Positions 51,101 to 62,072 of a stretch of 64,000 nucleotides of DNA are shown here, piece by piece (within the stretch, counting starts at the first letter, position 1; every line of letters begins with the position of its first letter). Under the pieces are notes generated by a model. The model was given only the letters and a program-made list of their open reading frames with translations, did no database searches and was not told where the DNA came from. Made by a program: the position numbers and the translations under genes. This DNA comes from Rotaria socialis (taxonomy: Eukaryota > Rotifera > Eurotatoria > Philodinida > Philodinidae): the NCBI GenBank assembly GCA_905331475.1, contig CAJNYU010001875.1:248001-312000 (forward strand), given 5' to 3'.

Positions 51101-51373
51101 ATTGAGATCTTTCGGAAAAGAAAAGAAAACTGCAATATCTTATTTTATTTTAACTACTGTAGGAATGTACAAGTACGAAAAAACAATTAGTCTCATTTCC
51201 TGATGGTCAACATAATACAACATGGCTTTCAAATAATTACACCACTCAGATATATAGGTTTCTTCATGAAGTAAGTCATTTCGAGTGTCTCACCTATCGA
51301 TTAAATACCTAAATCACTTTAGTGTTCAACGTCGTGTGAAACGGCATCATCCACAGCATCCAATGACAATTAA
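48193..51373 (+). CDS. ABHD13: ABHD13-like alpha/beta hydrolase
   Basis: Seven exons: 48193-48475, 49056-49284, 49643-49860, 49911-50056, 50119-50223, 51163-51270, 51323-51373; 379 aa (human 337). An N-terminal membrane anchor (about residues 53-93) is followed by the hydrolase fold: FFHGNAGNIGHR oxyanion region, DYRGYGRSTG, nucleophile motif GRSLGG with Ser234, SGAQDELVPP with Asp314 and PDGQHNTTW with His344, a complete catalytic triad. ABHD13 is a single-pass membrane serine hydrolase; reported protein depalmitoylase activity in the wider ABHD17/ABHD13 group makes a membrane thioesterase role plausible but unproved here. A second Met at 48241 would shorten the N terminus by 16 residues. 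The gene starts only about 100 bp after the HERPUD stop. Confidence 0.93.
48555..48857. mobile_element. Short inverted-repeat element in ABHD13 intron 1
   Basis: TGTGAAACACG (48555-48565) is mirrored by CGTGTTTCACA (48847-48857). The interior repeats the word CACAGACCGTGACAGAGA and its complement TCTCTGT...GGTCTGTG at least five times in both orientations, with an AT-rich palindrome TAACTAGTTAATTAATTAAC near 48752. It appears non-coding. Confidence 0.6.
50224..51162 (+). other. Long intron 5 of ABHD13
   Basis: 939-bp intron with no clear repeat or ORF. It sits between the catalytic Asp and His exons. Confidence 0.6.
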
Positions 51374-52549
51374 ATAATAATAACATTTTTTTTTAAAATT
51401 TAATGTCACTATAAATGGTCGACACATATGCGTCTTTTCTATTTTGTTGAAATAGTTAATTTTTTCTGAATGTTAGTATCACTATATTCTACACAGAAAC
51501 CAAAACAAACGTACTCGCCTATTCTATCATGATATTTCGAACAAAAAAAAAAATAAACACACAATACTGATATTGTTATCTTAGGATTGGAATTGAAAAT
51601 TTTTGTATAAATATGATTCTTATCAACAAAATAATAGTCGGTTGTATTAATAAAATAACAGAAACGTAAACTTTGTGTAATTAGCTGTCGAATTTGTTCG
51701 ACTATCAATTTATCAGTATCCGTTAGATATCAATGTTTTCTTAGCAAAATGACAGTTTCTCATTGAATATGGATATCATCATTGATAGATACTATACACA
51801 TATAAGGTGCATTAGAAGTACGGATTGATATGTGTATAGAACAGAATGTTTATTTTACAAATTCAGATTTAACGCAGAAAAACATGTCAATATATCAAAT
51901 TTTCTATTGCTCCCTGCTGTGTGTTATTTTAGCATGATAAAATATATTAATATGTGATGCCTGTGCATATTATGTGCTATCTCCTAGCTTTATTTTCTAA
52001 TATTTCATCTATTGGAGAGTATGATGACTACAAATACTCGAATATACGATAATGAATCATGTTTTCAACTGACGAATTCCCAATTGCGTGCAAGTAGTTC
52101 TTGCTGTTTATTTTCAATTGACTACTTTTTTTCCGCTAATACAGTATTGGCGAATCAAATTTCTATATCTTAACATATACAAAAATGATAACTTACGGTT
52201 TCATCTCACTAAAATAACAGACTGTTTTCTTTCTCTTCTCTCGTTTTATCTTGTCTAATACAATCTCTGAAATGATAGCTAAAAAGTTATTATTATTTTT
52301 GTTTTGTCTGTGCAATAATCAATACTACTGACAAATTCTATGCACTTAGAAGTGTTTATTTAATCAGTAACTGGAACAACAATTATCTGTAAGATAAAAC
52401 AAAAACTGGATTAGAAAATTAATTCTCTATCCATATACGACAATGTTCTTGTCATTTTCATCGACACCAACGACGGTCTCCTCTTGCTACTCGGAGATGA
52501 TCCTCCTTTTCTAAATTATTTATCTTATAATCAGTGAAAATTTATCATA
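51374..52549. other. Intergenic, no gene seen
   Basis: A single unrecognised open stretch on the minus strand (51439-51708) is A+T-rich and has no domain. Confidence 0.45.
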
Positions 52550-53339
52550 ATGAACGATGTATATGTTAGATTTCTTTTCTACTTTTTTATTTTCCTATTG
52601 TATAATAATGAAATCTATTCTTTATCGCCTGTAATACTTTATCCGTCATTTAAACGAATTGCTAATCAATTATCACATGATTCAACACTACCTAAATGTA
52701 CTCTCTCAACATGTAAGCAAACTCAAACTCAAGCAAATTACACTAATATAAAAGTATCCGATGAACATTTATTCAAATTATCATCCTACGATAAAGTAAA
52801 TCAAAGAAATCCGTCATATCATGGACCTTATCTTGTATCTTCGACGGGTATTTATCGAGGCAAGAGAATCAAATATCAAAATCGATATTTAGATCAATTT
52901 CTCGGTATTTATTATGGTGAAATGCCTAAATCTTTGAGAAAGCCGGTGAAAAAACTTTTCAATTATTTATTACAAAATGCAACAAAATTTACTCCATCGT
53001 GTTTGCAATCATTATCAATGACAAGAAATCTTTCCTATGGTTCATTTCTTATGACTCAAGATTTTAATGAGGATTGCCTGTCATTAAATATCTATCGACC
53101 GGATTTACGTTATGGAGAGAAACGAAAAGCTATTATGTTATTTTCTCATGGAGGATCAAATCAATTGGGTGAATTGAAGATTAAGTTTTAAAGTCTAAAT
53201 TTGAAATTTCTCTTCCTAGGTAGTGGATCATTATTTGATGGAAGTATATTAGCTGCTGAAGGTGATATTATTGTTATCACAATGAATTTTCGTTTGAATT
53301 ATCATGGATTCTTATCAAGTGGAGATGATCAACTTAGAG
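52550..53339 (+). pseudogene. Type-B carboxylesterase, N-terminal part only
   Basis: Exons 52550-53168 and 53220-53339 give about 246 aa in frame with a signal peptide. Family marks are present: GIYRGKRIKYQ...FLGIYYGEMP, the canonical EDCLSLNIYRP motif, MLFSHGG oxyanion region, and GDIIVITMNFRLNYHGFLSS leading to a GTATGT donor at 53340. The next expected block (G-N-x-G-x-x-D-Q), the nucleophile GESAG, and the later Glu and His are not found in the 3.4 kb downstream before the next gene. It is either a broken gene, an inactive remnant, or a gene whose 3' exons were displaced by insertion or misassembly. Neuroligin-like or cholinesterase-like subfamily cannot be told. Confidence 0.75.
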
Positions 53340-55771
53340 GTATGTTCTGGTCTAGACAAACGAAAAGACGTCATTGAAAATTCTCTTTGATTTATTTCAA
53401 TGCGCCCTATTTATGAAAACTAGCAAATGACGTCAAGTCGTTCGAAACGGATTCTTATATTCTTATCAGTTAATCTTTTTCGACAGATTCTTTCTAACTT
53501 CGAAAAATATGCTACGCCAATTGTACCTCGAACTCATTATTCTTTTATCTATCAGCTTATATTCTCTTGAGATTTAGTAAATCGATTGAAAGTGTGAAAT
53601 CTAAATTGTTAAAAATTAAATCATTGCTTTACTTGAAGACATGAAATGTGTGCGTGTTGGTCAGCCACAGAAGCTTTTTCTTTTCTAGTACATACCCAAG
53701 AGACCTTTCTGAAATATAGACTATATCAATATCACATCGCATGAATTTGAGTCAATGTGGGACTTTGTCGGCAGTTGTAGAAGGCGTCCAATTTCAATGG
53801 TTCCTTTTGAAAGAGTATCAATGATAAAACTTGTTTTGTTTTGCACATTCTATCATCAAAATAAACACGGAGCAATACAAATGAGAACCTGATGAAGCTT
53901 TTACTAGAAGATTTATTGCATACCAATGCTTACTATGCATCACTTCGGCTAAAGAATGACCGCTCTCTATATGTGCAAATAGAGTTGTACTCTGAATGTG
54001 GAAGTCTTTCTATTCGTAAAGAAAATACAGAGACTTCCTTCATTTTTTATTAAATGAATGCAGCTACCACTAGAAAAAAAATGTGGAAACTTCGGATTTC
54101 ATCCGAGAGTTATGTGTACTGCAAAAAGTGCATGGGACATATGAGTCATTCTAGAATGTCTGAACACCAAAATTATCATGAGAAACTAGGCAATTTGATT
54201 TCTGGATGCAGTTTTTGTGTATTTTGAGACGTTTTTCAGGCGATGTTTCGTTAGAAAGCTACAATCTAGTTCAAAACTAATATCAGATTCGGAATCAGCG
54301 TTAAAAACTGAGTCGATTTGTATATGTTGTGGATAATTCTGAGAAAAAACGTTTTTTTGAAAAATCCCTGTACTCCCCCTCAGGGATGGTCTGATCAAAA
54401 ATGATAATTTTTTCGATAACTCAGCCATTTCTTGACGGATCCTTCTCATCTTTGAACTCGACCTAGATATTGATGAGACAATTCTGTGCACAAAATTTCA
54501 GCTCAATCGAATGTAATTATGAAGAGTGACCGAATAAACGGACGGACGGGCGGACACACTGACCGATTCTTTAGTGTACTCTTTTTTTTAGAGTACACAA
54601 AAAAAAACATTTCATTATTTAACAAAATAGTACAGCGATTGAACAATATTTAAAAAATGATTCATTCATTTATATTTTGTCTATTTTAATCGTCTTGATA
54701 GATAGAATTTCGAAATATTTTTCAAGTTACATTTTCTTTATATAACGGCAAATTTTAAGAAGAACTTAGTGCAAATGAATATTTTCTTCTCGAATCATTA
54801 AAATTTTAATCATCAAAAAGATTTTTCGAGAGCTATTTAATTGGAAATTTTGTTTATAGATAATAGTCATTATGTGAAAATCTGTGTATTCTTTTCGAGC
54901 CATTATAAATCAAATAAAACTGCATGCTTTTTGTAGGCATATTGTACAATATAGCCTTGCTTTAATTTTAAGAATCTACAAAAATACACAATTTCAATGT
55001 TTAGACTAAATAGAAACAAATTACTGACTCGAGATTTCACAGTTCGTCCTTTGTACGAAGCCCTTGATTGTAAAGTGCACTTCACTAACCAAATAAGCAT
55101 TTTTTTAAGAAAAAGTTTTCGATATTCTTTTATTCACTTATATCATTCTCTACCACAGGTTAAGGTAAATTTTCATTTTCACTCTCAATAGGAAATACAT
55201 ATTCTTTTGAACTTTTTTTAATCGAAAACTATAGTAAACTGACCAAAACAGCTAGCGACAATGAAACGCTCGACATCTTTAGTTTATATATCTTTCTATA
55301 TTGTATATAGAAATTGTTTTTATGTTTTATTGAAATGATTTTAATTGATTCAGCACGATAGAAATCTGCAAATACACTTGATTTCCCATTAACAAGCATT
55401 TTAAAAACCATAAAATATTTTTCAGCATCGCGACAATATGATAGCAAGTAGAAGGTGAATATTATACTCTCGAAAGATTCATATCATGTATTTGTAGCTT
55501 TTATGACCATTAAAAGAAAATAGAAAACTATTGCTTGATAATAAATATGAATATATTACAAATTCATTCGTTGACAGCAAGGCCACAAATAAACAAAATA
55601 CGAATAAAGCTGTACATTGTATCGTCTCTTTTTTTTTATTCTAGTCTAGAACTGAAGCCAATAAAAATATAATATTCATAAAGATTTTTTATTCAAGTAA
55701 ACGATCTAATAATGTTTTTATCAAAATTATGAAAACTTTTAATATATATTTATTTTTTTCATTGATGTATA
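53340..55771. other. No gene found; possible site of lost esterase exons
   Basis: I looked for esterase exons and for 5' exons of the spectrin-like gene and found none I can support. Open stretches such as 54997-55191 (+) lack a domain. Confidence 0.4.
54535..54600. repeat. GGAC repeat followed by a hairpin
   Basis: ACGGACGGACGGGCGGACAC (about 54537-54556) precedes an inverted repeat: GTGTACTCT (54574-54582) pairs with AGAGTACAC (54590-54598) around a T-run. It resembles the end of a dispersed short element whose other end I did not find. Confidence 0.5.
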
Positions 55772-56120
55772 CCCTAGTCGAACTTTTTTATTCATGCGCT
55801 TGCCAAGACTTGAGCTCAAGATGTGTCCATAGTGCATGACTTTCTTGCTCAAGACAAGCGTTTGAATGTTTGGATGAGTTACAAAATAGATGGAACTACA
55901 CATTTTTATTACAAGTTGAGTTATTTTGAAGGTAAAATTGAAAAAACTCTTTAATAACAGAAACGCTTAGATAAAAATTCAAGTGCATGAGCAAGAAGTT
56001 TAAGGACTTGAGTCCACCGAAAGGTCTCATGTCTTTCCTCAAGATGTGTCCATAGTTGTTGACTTTCTTGATCAAGAAAGTCAAGAATTGCATGCGCTTG
56101 CAAAACAAGTTCGACTAGGG
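55772..56120. mobile_element. TA-flanked MITE
   Basis: TA (55770-55771) followed by CCCTAGTCGAACTT is mirrored at the right by AAGTTCGACTAGGG ending at 56120 and TA (56121-56122). ATGCGCTTGC also recurs in both arms. Two internal direct copies contain TCAAGATGTGTCCATAGT (near 55817 and 56039). TA target sites suggest Tc1/mariner- or PIF-related ancestry. 349 bp, no ORF of interest. Confidence 0.75.
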
Positions 56121-56824
56121 TAACAAATGATTTGAAAGACTATTGTTTCCGAATATCAAACATATATTTAGACTAATCAAGGCCTTTTTTAATAATATAT
56201 ATGTAATAGTCTCTGATAAATCATTCTGATAAAATGAATGTAATCGTCGATAACATGTTATTTGATTTTTATATCATACGAAAAGACGCTCGTTTTGAAC
56301 AGATTGTATCATTCGTCATTGTCGCATAAGAAGCGACGATACGCGTAATAGCTCTACAATTTTTTCTACGTTCACTTGAGCAATCTCCTAACACTGAGGT
56401 AATCAGCATATCAAATATCTATAAATGACTCGACGTTTCTCGTATGTTTCCTTTTAAACAGTTAAGTATTGTCATTAAGTAGCCTATATTCAGATAGACA
56501 TCTGTTCAATATCCTGGTTCGTTGGCTTTTTGTGACCATTAGTATAACTTTACTCGAAATTCATAACAACTGCACATATAAATAAATCGATCGATCACAA
56601 TCGATCGTTTCGTTTTCTTTTTACTTTTGATTGTATGAATATTGTACAATAGAGTAGTAGTAGTATTACTTTAATGAAAGCATATGTCTATTGAGTTATT
56701 AGGATTTTTGTTTTGTTTTGATGATGTCATTATATGGATAGATATGATCTATTGGTGTTGCTTACACAGATGTATGGCTTATTTAACTAATCACTTTCTG
56801 TCTTTCTTTTTGTTTTGCTTCCAG

Positions 56825-59800
56825 AAACAACACAAAAGAAAATCACCATAAACGACAAGAGTTTTGGAATGGAACTTTAGTTGATGATTATAATTATCTA
56901 ATGTCGGAAGAACTTATTTGCCGTTGTAAAGTAAGATAGAAATTTATATGTCGTCGATAAATTAAAAACAAAAATTCTTCTAGGGTTCTCTGACCGAACC
57001 GTTTACATCCTTAAATGATCTATCTGTTCATCATGTATCTTACAATGAATTTGAGAAACAATTTGGTGAATTATCTCGTTGGTGTGAAAAAATTTACGAA
57101 ACAATAACAAAAGTTCCATCGAATGCTTTAACACGTTATCTTCGACAAGTAAATACGAAAAGGTTCTGTTTTCTTTTTTTTCTTCATTTCGTTGGTTTAT
57201 TTTTTAGAGATATTATGAAGAATTGTATGAACAAGGTCTTATGCGTTTACGTCTATTTCATCAATATTCTGATAGACTACATGAAAGATTTCCAGATTTA
57301 AAGTCAAATATTCAAGATAAAATGATGCGAATTAATCGACAATGGAATCAACTTGAATCATGTTTTATTGATTATTTAGATGAAAACTTTGATCGAATTC
57401 TACAAGGTTTATTATCTTAAGTTCTTAAACAAAAACTAAGACGAAATACGATTTCTATTCTTTAGATTTACATAATGAATTAATTTTATTTGAAGATTGG
57501 CTTAGTAGAACAGAAGAACAATTATGGATATTTGAATCGTATCGAATTAATGACATTTCAATAGAAGATTTTCAATTTAAGCTTCATCAGCATACGGTAA
57601 GACATTTTTAATAGGTGTTAAAGCTTCTTGTCATATAGGTCAATGTTAAAATAAATTAATTGATTTCTTGTCTTACTTTTTCTTACCTGAGTTTGTTTCA
57701 TTGTTTCCTATCTAGATATTACAAGACGAAATTAAATCAAGAAATAGTCGTGTGTCATCAATTATTGAAATTTGTGAACGTTTAAGAAATGATTATGAAC
57801 AACAAGCTGAACAAGTTCCGTATGATTTAGCAAGCGATCTAGAAAATCGCTGGCATCAAACATGGATTAATTCAGTCGAAATTCAATGCAAACTTGAAGA
57901 ACGATTGAAGAGTTTACGAGTAAGTTTTTTTTTCCGTTGGTATTCTATTCATTGACGTGGCTTCACGCGTATTTATTCATCATGAGTACAATATATTCTA
58001 CCTTGAAAAAGAAATGTTGATATTCTATGTATTGCTGATTACAATACGTAGCTATTGAATAGTATACAAAGCAGAAAGAAATACTGACATTTGTTGTTAG
58101 TTAGACTTGTGTTTTATACGCGTATACTCCATGTCATTATAGTCGTCCGAATGAAGCATGCCTGTATGTGCGCTTACGTATGAGTCTTATGTGTGATTCA
58201 CTACCATCAGCGTCTTTTATAATGTTCTTATCTTCTTTCTGATTAATGCTTCTCCTCTGATAATTAACAAGCCATAGATGATGCCGAAAAGACTTTAGAT
58301 TATTAGTAGATTGATCTGTACGTATATATAAATACACATGTGTGTTCATGTTGATGTTTAATTTTCTTTTTCTATTCATTGACAAGGTGCAGTTCATGTA
58401 TGCGTATCGCCGTACTTGAGGAGCCAAGAGAGCGAACGTTCATTTTTTTCCTTCTCCCTTCCTTAAGTTGGTCGGTCTCCTTCTTTTTTTTATTCATTGT
58501 CTAACAGTTTCGACCGATGGTTGCTCAAGCAGGAGGCACAGCAAGAAAAAAAAGAGAGACAAAGCGTTTTTCAGTTGCGATGATTGTCGATTTTTTTCAA
58601 CAGTTGCATGTTTGCTTCAATTTTACTAGGCGATCGTAAGTTTTTTTTTTACTCATTTTCTGCTTCTATCTATTATTGAACAAATAAAAAACGATCAATA
58701 GGGTGGACAAGTATAACACATGTATACATATATATATATATATATATATCTATGTATTCATATATATGAATGAAATTAAACATACATTTGAACGTTTGTT
58801 CGATGACATACTGCAAATAAAATAAGAAATAATGTGAATTGAAGGCAATTTGCTCCTATTCGTATAAATTATTAATTATAAACTATAGAACACGATCGAA
58901 CAAGTTACTAATAATATATGATGAACCTTCTGTTTCTTGTCTTTATCTTGAAAGATGACTTGTAAGTATCCAGCAAATTGAATATTGGTTTTTTCTGCTT
59001 CTTGTCCGTTTTTCTTCAAAAGAAACCGATCTGTTGCCCCACAGAAATGATTGACCAATATATTGAAAAGAAAAGTGAAAGTGTTCACTCATCCAGCATG
59101 TAGGCTATGTGTGCGTCAGCTTGTTATTTGTCTTTTAGCATATGCTTGCCATCAGTTCGTTTAACGTTGACATATACTGTAGTAGAGATATAGTGCCTAC
59201 ATCTACAGAAGGTTAAATTACGTTTATTTCGCTATATCCTTCGGGATTTCTTCTGTATAAAAATAATTTCGTTAGTTTACTTGGATAAACAGAGCAAAAA
59301 TAACGTGCTTGAACATCGATATAAAATCAGTCATCTGGCCTTCTCGACTTTCTTTCTTGCAAATATATATATATATATACGTATGTATATATGTGTTGAT
59401 CCGTTTATACGCGTGTCATCATCACAAGACATCGTCCGTTTTTAATCTTCTATTAACTATATATAGCTATGTATGTATGTATGCTAGAATCTGTCTATCG
59501 AAGAATAACAAAAGAGTTTGTGTGGTCGAGAAGAAAAAAAAGAGAAAATTGAAGTCGCGTCAAAGATGCAACGCAGACAGGGACAGGAACTGGATACATA
59601 CAGCGAAGGAGAGTTAAATACACAGACACAGAAAGAGAGAGAGAGAGAGAGAATAGCGAAAAGTAATTTGAATCATTCTCGTCTTCTCTTCTATTGTGCT
59701 ATACTAAATAGAGTGCCACGGTCACTGACTATGATTTATATTCACAAGAAGAAGACTAGATATAGATAGATTGGTCTAATAATTGACAGCTAAAAAGAAG

Positions 59801-62072
59801 ATATTATTCATTTTGACCATGAAACCAGTTCTACTCAAATGTGTTCTCTGTTATTAGCGTAATTTATGATTATTCGGTGTCTTTCTTTCTTTTCTGTTCG
59901 CTTTTCTCAGATTCACACATTACAAGATTTTATCCTCTTTTTATTTCTGATGTATAAGTACAATCTCGTACTAGTCAACGGATTTGCGCTTCAACGCTAT
60001 CACTAGTTCGTTGATGATGAGCACATGAACGAAACGTTGAATGAATGAATGAATGTGTGAGTAATGATAATGGCAAATGCATGAAGGCTGATACAGCCTG
60101 TCAAACGGACAGGAAAAGAGCAATCGAAGTAAAGATACCGATTATATAATCGGCGTCATTTCTCTTCATAATCTCAAGTTTCCTCGTTTTTCTCTTTTCA
60201 TATGCGCCTTAGCTTAATAGAAAATTGTATGTCCTTAGAGAAAGAGACAGACAGTCGGTAGTAACAAGAGCATCAGTAGGATACATTATTGCACAGGTAA
60301 GAAAAAAGAAAAAAGAAACTTCAGCGACCTCGAGTCAGGCTATTGTGAAAATTTATCGCGGAAATTAAACAAAAATAATCTTAAAAAGATCAAAGCAAAG
60401 GAAAAACGACCCAATGATGCTGATTCAGGTTGACTGATTCGGTGAATCAATTTACGTGTTAATGTTTTTTTCAGAATACAACTTCACTTGTTTTAATCAA
60501 CAACGACGACGAAGAAACTGAACAAGAAGAAGAAGATATTATTCCATTTAATTCAAGTGAATACGAAAAAATCCCTCTAACACCATCAAACACGAGTACA
60601 GACAGTTTAAATTCTTCACTGAGCTATCGTAAACGTTCACGATCACCGTTAATACAAAATCCAATCCGTAATTCTCGATCAAAACCATTTTATATCGAAA
60701 CAAACATGGCAACATCAAAACGTCGCATGTCATTAAATCTTTTACCAATAAATTTGCCATCAACATTTTATTATTCATTAACAAATATTAATGATATTGA
60801 TGTTCAAACAATAACAAAAAAGCATAAGAAAACATCATCAAAATTAGATATTGGATATGAAACTGAAGATGAAAATAATCATTCAGATAAAAATCTTCAA
60901 TCCATATACCATATAAAAAAAAGTCAAAGTGATTATTTTATTGGACAAAATATGACGGATAAAAATATTTTCGTGTCTTTTACACATTCACTACCATTAT
61001 TTGAACATAATCATCATTTACCAACATGGTGGAGACATTCAATAACATCAGCATATGATACATGTTCAAATCCGGATATTGATTTTAGTATTGAAGAAAC
61101 AAAAAAACAGCAAACAAAAACATCTCTACTTATGTACAGTAAGAAATATACAAAATATAAACGATTGAAATCAACATCTGAACAACCAGCATTATCATCG
61201 CCGAGTTCAATTGTAAAACAAAACAAATCGCCATTAAATCCAACATCGAATTCATATGATGCAAGCGCAGAATATACAGATCCTGAACAATCAGAAAATG
61301 ATGTTGACGTTTTATCATCAGATTTTAATTCAACATCACCTGTTCATCATTATCAAAAATCGGAATCGAAATTCTATAATCGCTATACAACAACAACAAC
61401 TACAGGATATTCATCGGACATGGAATTAGAAACAACAACAACACCATCTGAAACGGAAGATCAACAAATTCAACATTCTGACGAGAAATGTGAGAAAACA
61501 TAAAAATGTTAACGATTATTTTGTCTCAAAATAAGTTTGATATTAACTGTTGTAAACAATACGAAGAGAATTTCAGCATTTATTACCCTAGAGAATATAA
61601 CTAGTGTTGGTTGCATAATTCATTTGTTCTTTTTTTCTCTACTCAATAGGTGAAGTGCCACAAATGAAGAACAACACATTGACATTACCGTCGGCAGCAG
61701 CTTCAGATGGTCAGTAGAATTTTTGTTTTCTGTGTTTACCATTTCGTTGAGTAATCCGATCATATATGATTTTTTTTCTCTTTATAGGCTTCGATTCACT
61801 TAATACAATAATCAATGAGAAGATAGAAAGTTCTGAACCTTGTTGGGACGGATATCAAGTAAATGCTTTAATCATAATTTAGACAAGGTTTTCATCATGT
61901 TGTTTTTATTATTTAGAATCCACTATTTTATCACTTTAATTCTCAAGACATGGATTCCATAGAAACGACACTTAAGTGGGAAGACCAATTTTTAGAAATG
62001 GATCAACCAAACTATTCTTCGTCAGACGACGATAATTATTTTAATAATGAAAACTTCAAATATATTTTACGG
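56825..62072 (+). CDS. Spectrin-repeat-like protein, incomplete at both ends
   Basis: Exons: 56825-56930, 56984-57148, 57208-57406, 57466-57596, 57716-57919, 60475-61489, 61650-61709, 61788-61858, 61917-62072, all joined in frame (about 702 codons). The first exon starts mid-codon (needs two bases from an upstream exon not found), and the last ends at a donor (CGG|GTAAAA), so the 3' end lies beyond or is unrecognised. The first five exons encode about 270 residues of charged helical sequence with spectrin-repeat features (FEKQFGELSRWCEKIYE, RINRQWNQLESCFIDYLDEN, DLENRWHQTWI). The large exon is disordered, with RKRSRSP and GYETEDENNHSDKN; later exons are acidic (ESSEPCWDGYQ, SSSDDD). This resembles nesprin/Klarsicht/AKAP6-type scaffolds linking nuclear envelope or membranes to the cytoskeleton, but no KASH or other deciding domain is visible. 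Confidence 0.7.
57920..60474 (+). other. 2.55-kb intron of the spectrin-like gene
   Basis: GTAAGT...TTTCAG. Holds an (AT)n tract near 58729-58749, a GT/AT tract near 59362-59396, a (GA)n tract near 59633-59652 and no recognised coding exon. Confidence 0.6.

Noticed and set aside
54186..54491. 101-codon minus-strand open frame
   Set aside because: Lies in repeat-like DNA ending in a GGAC array; no domain.
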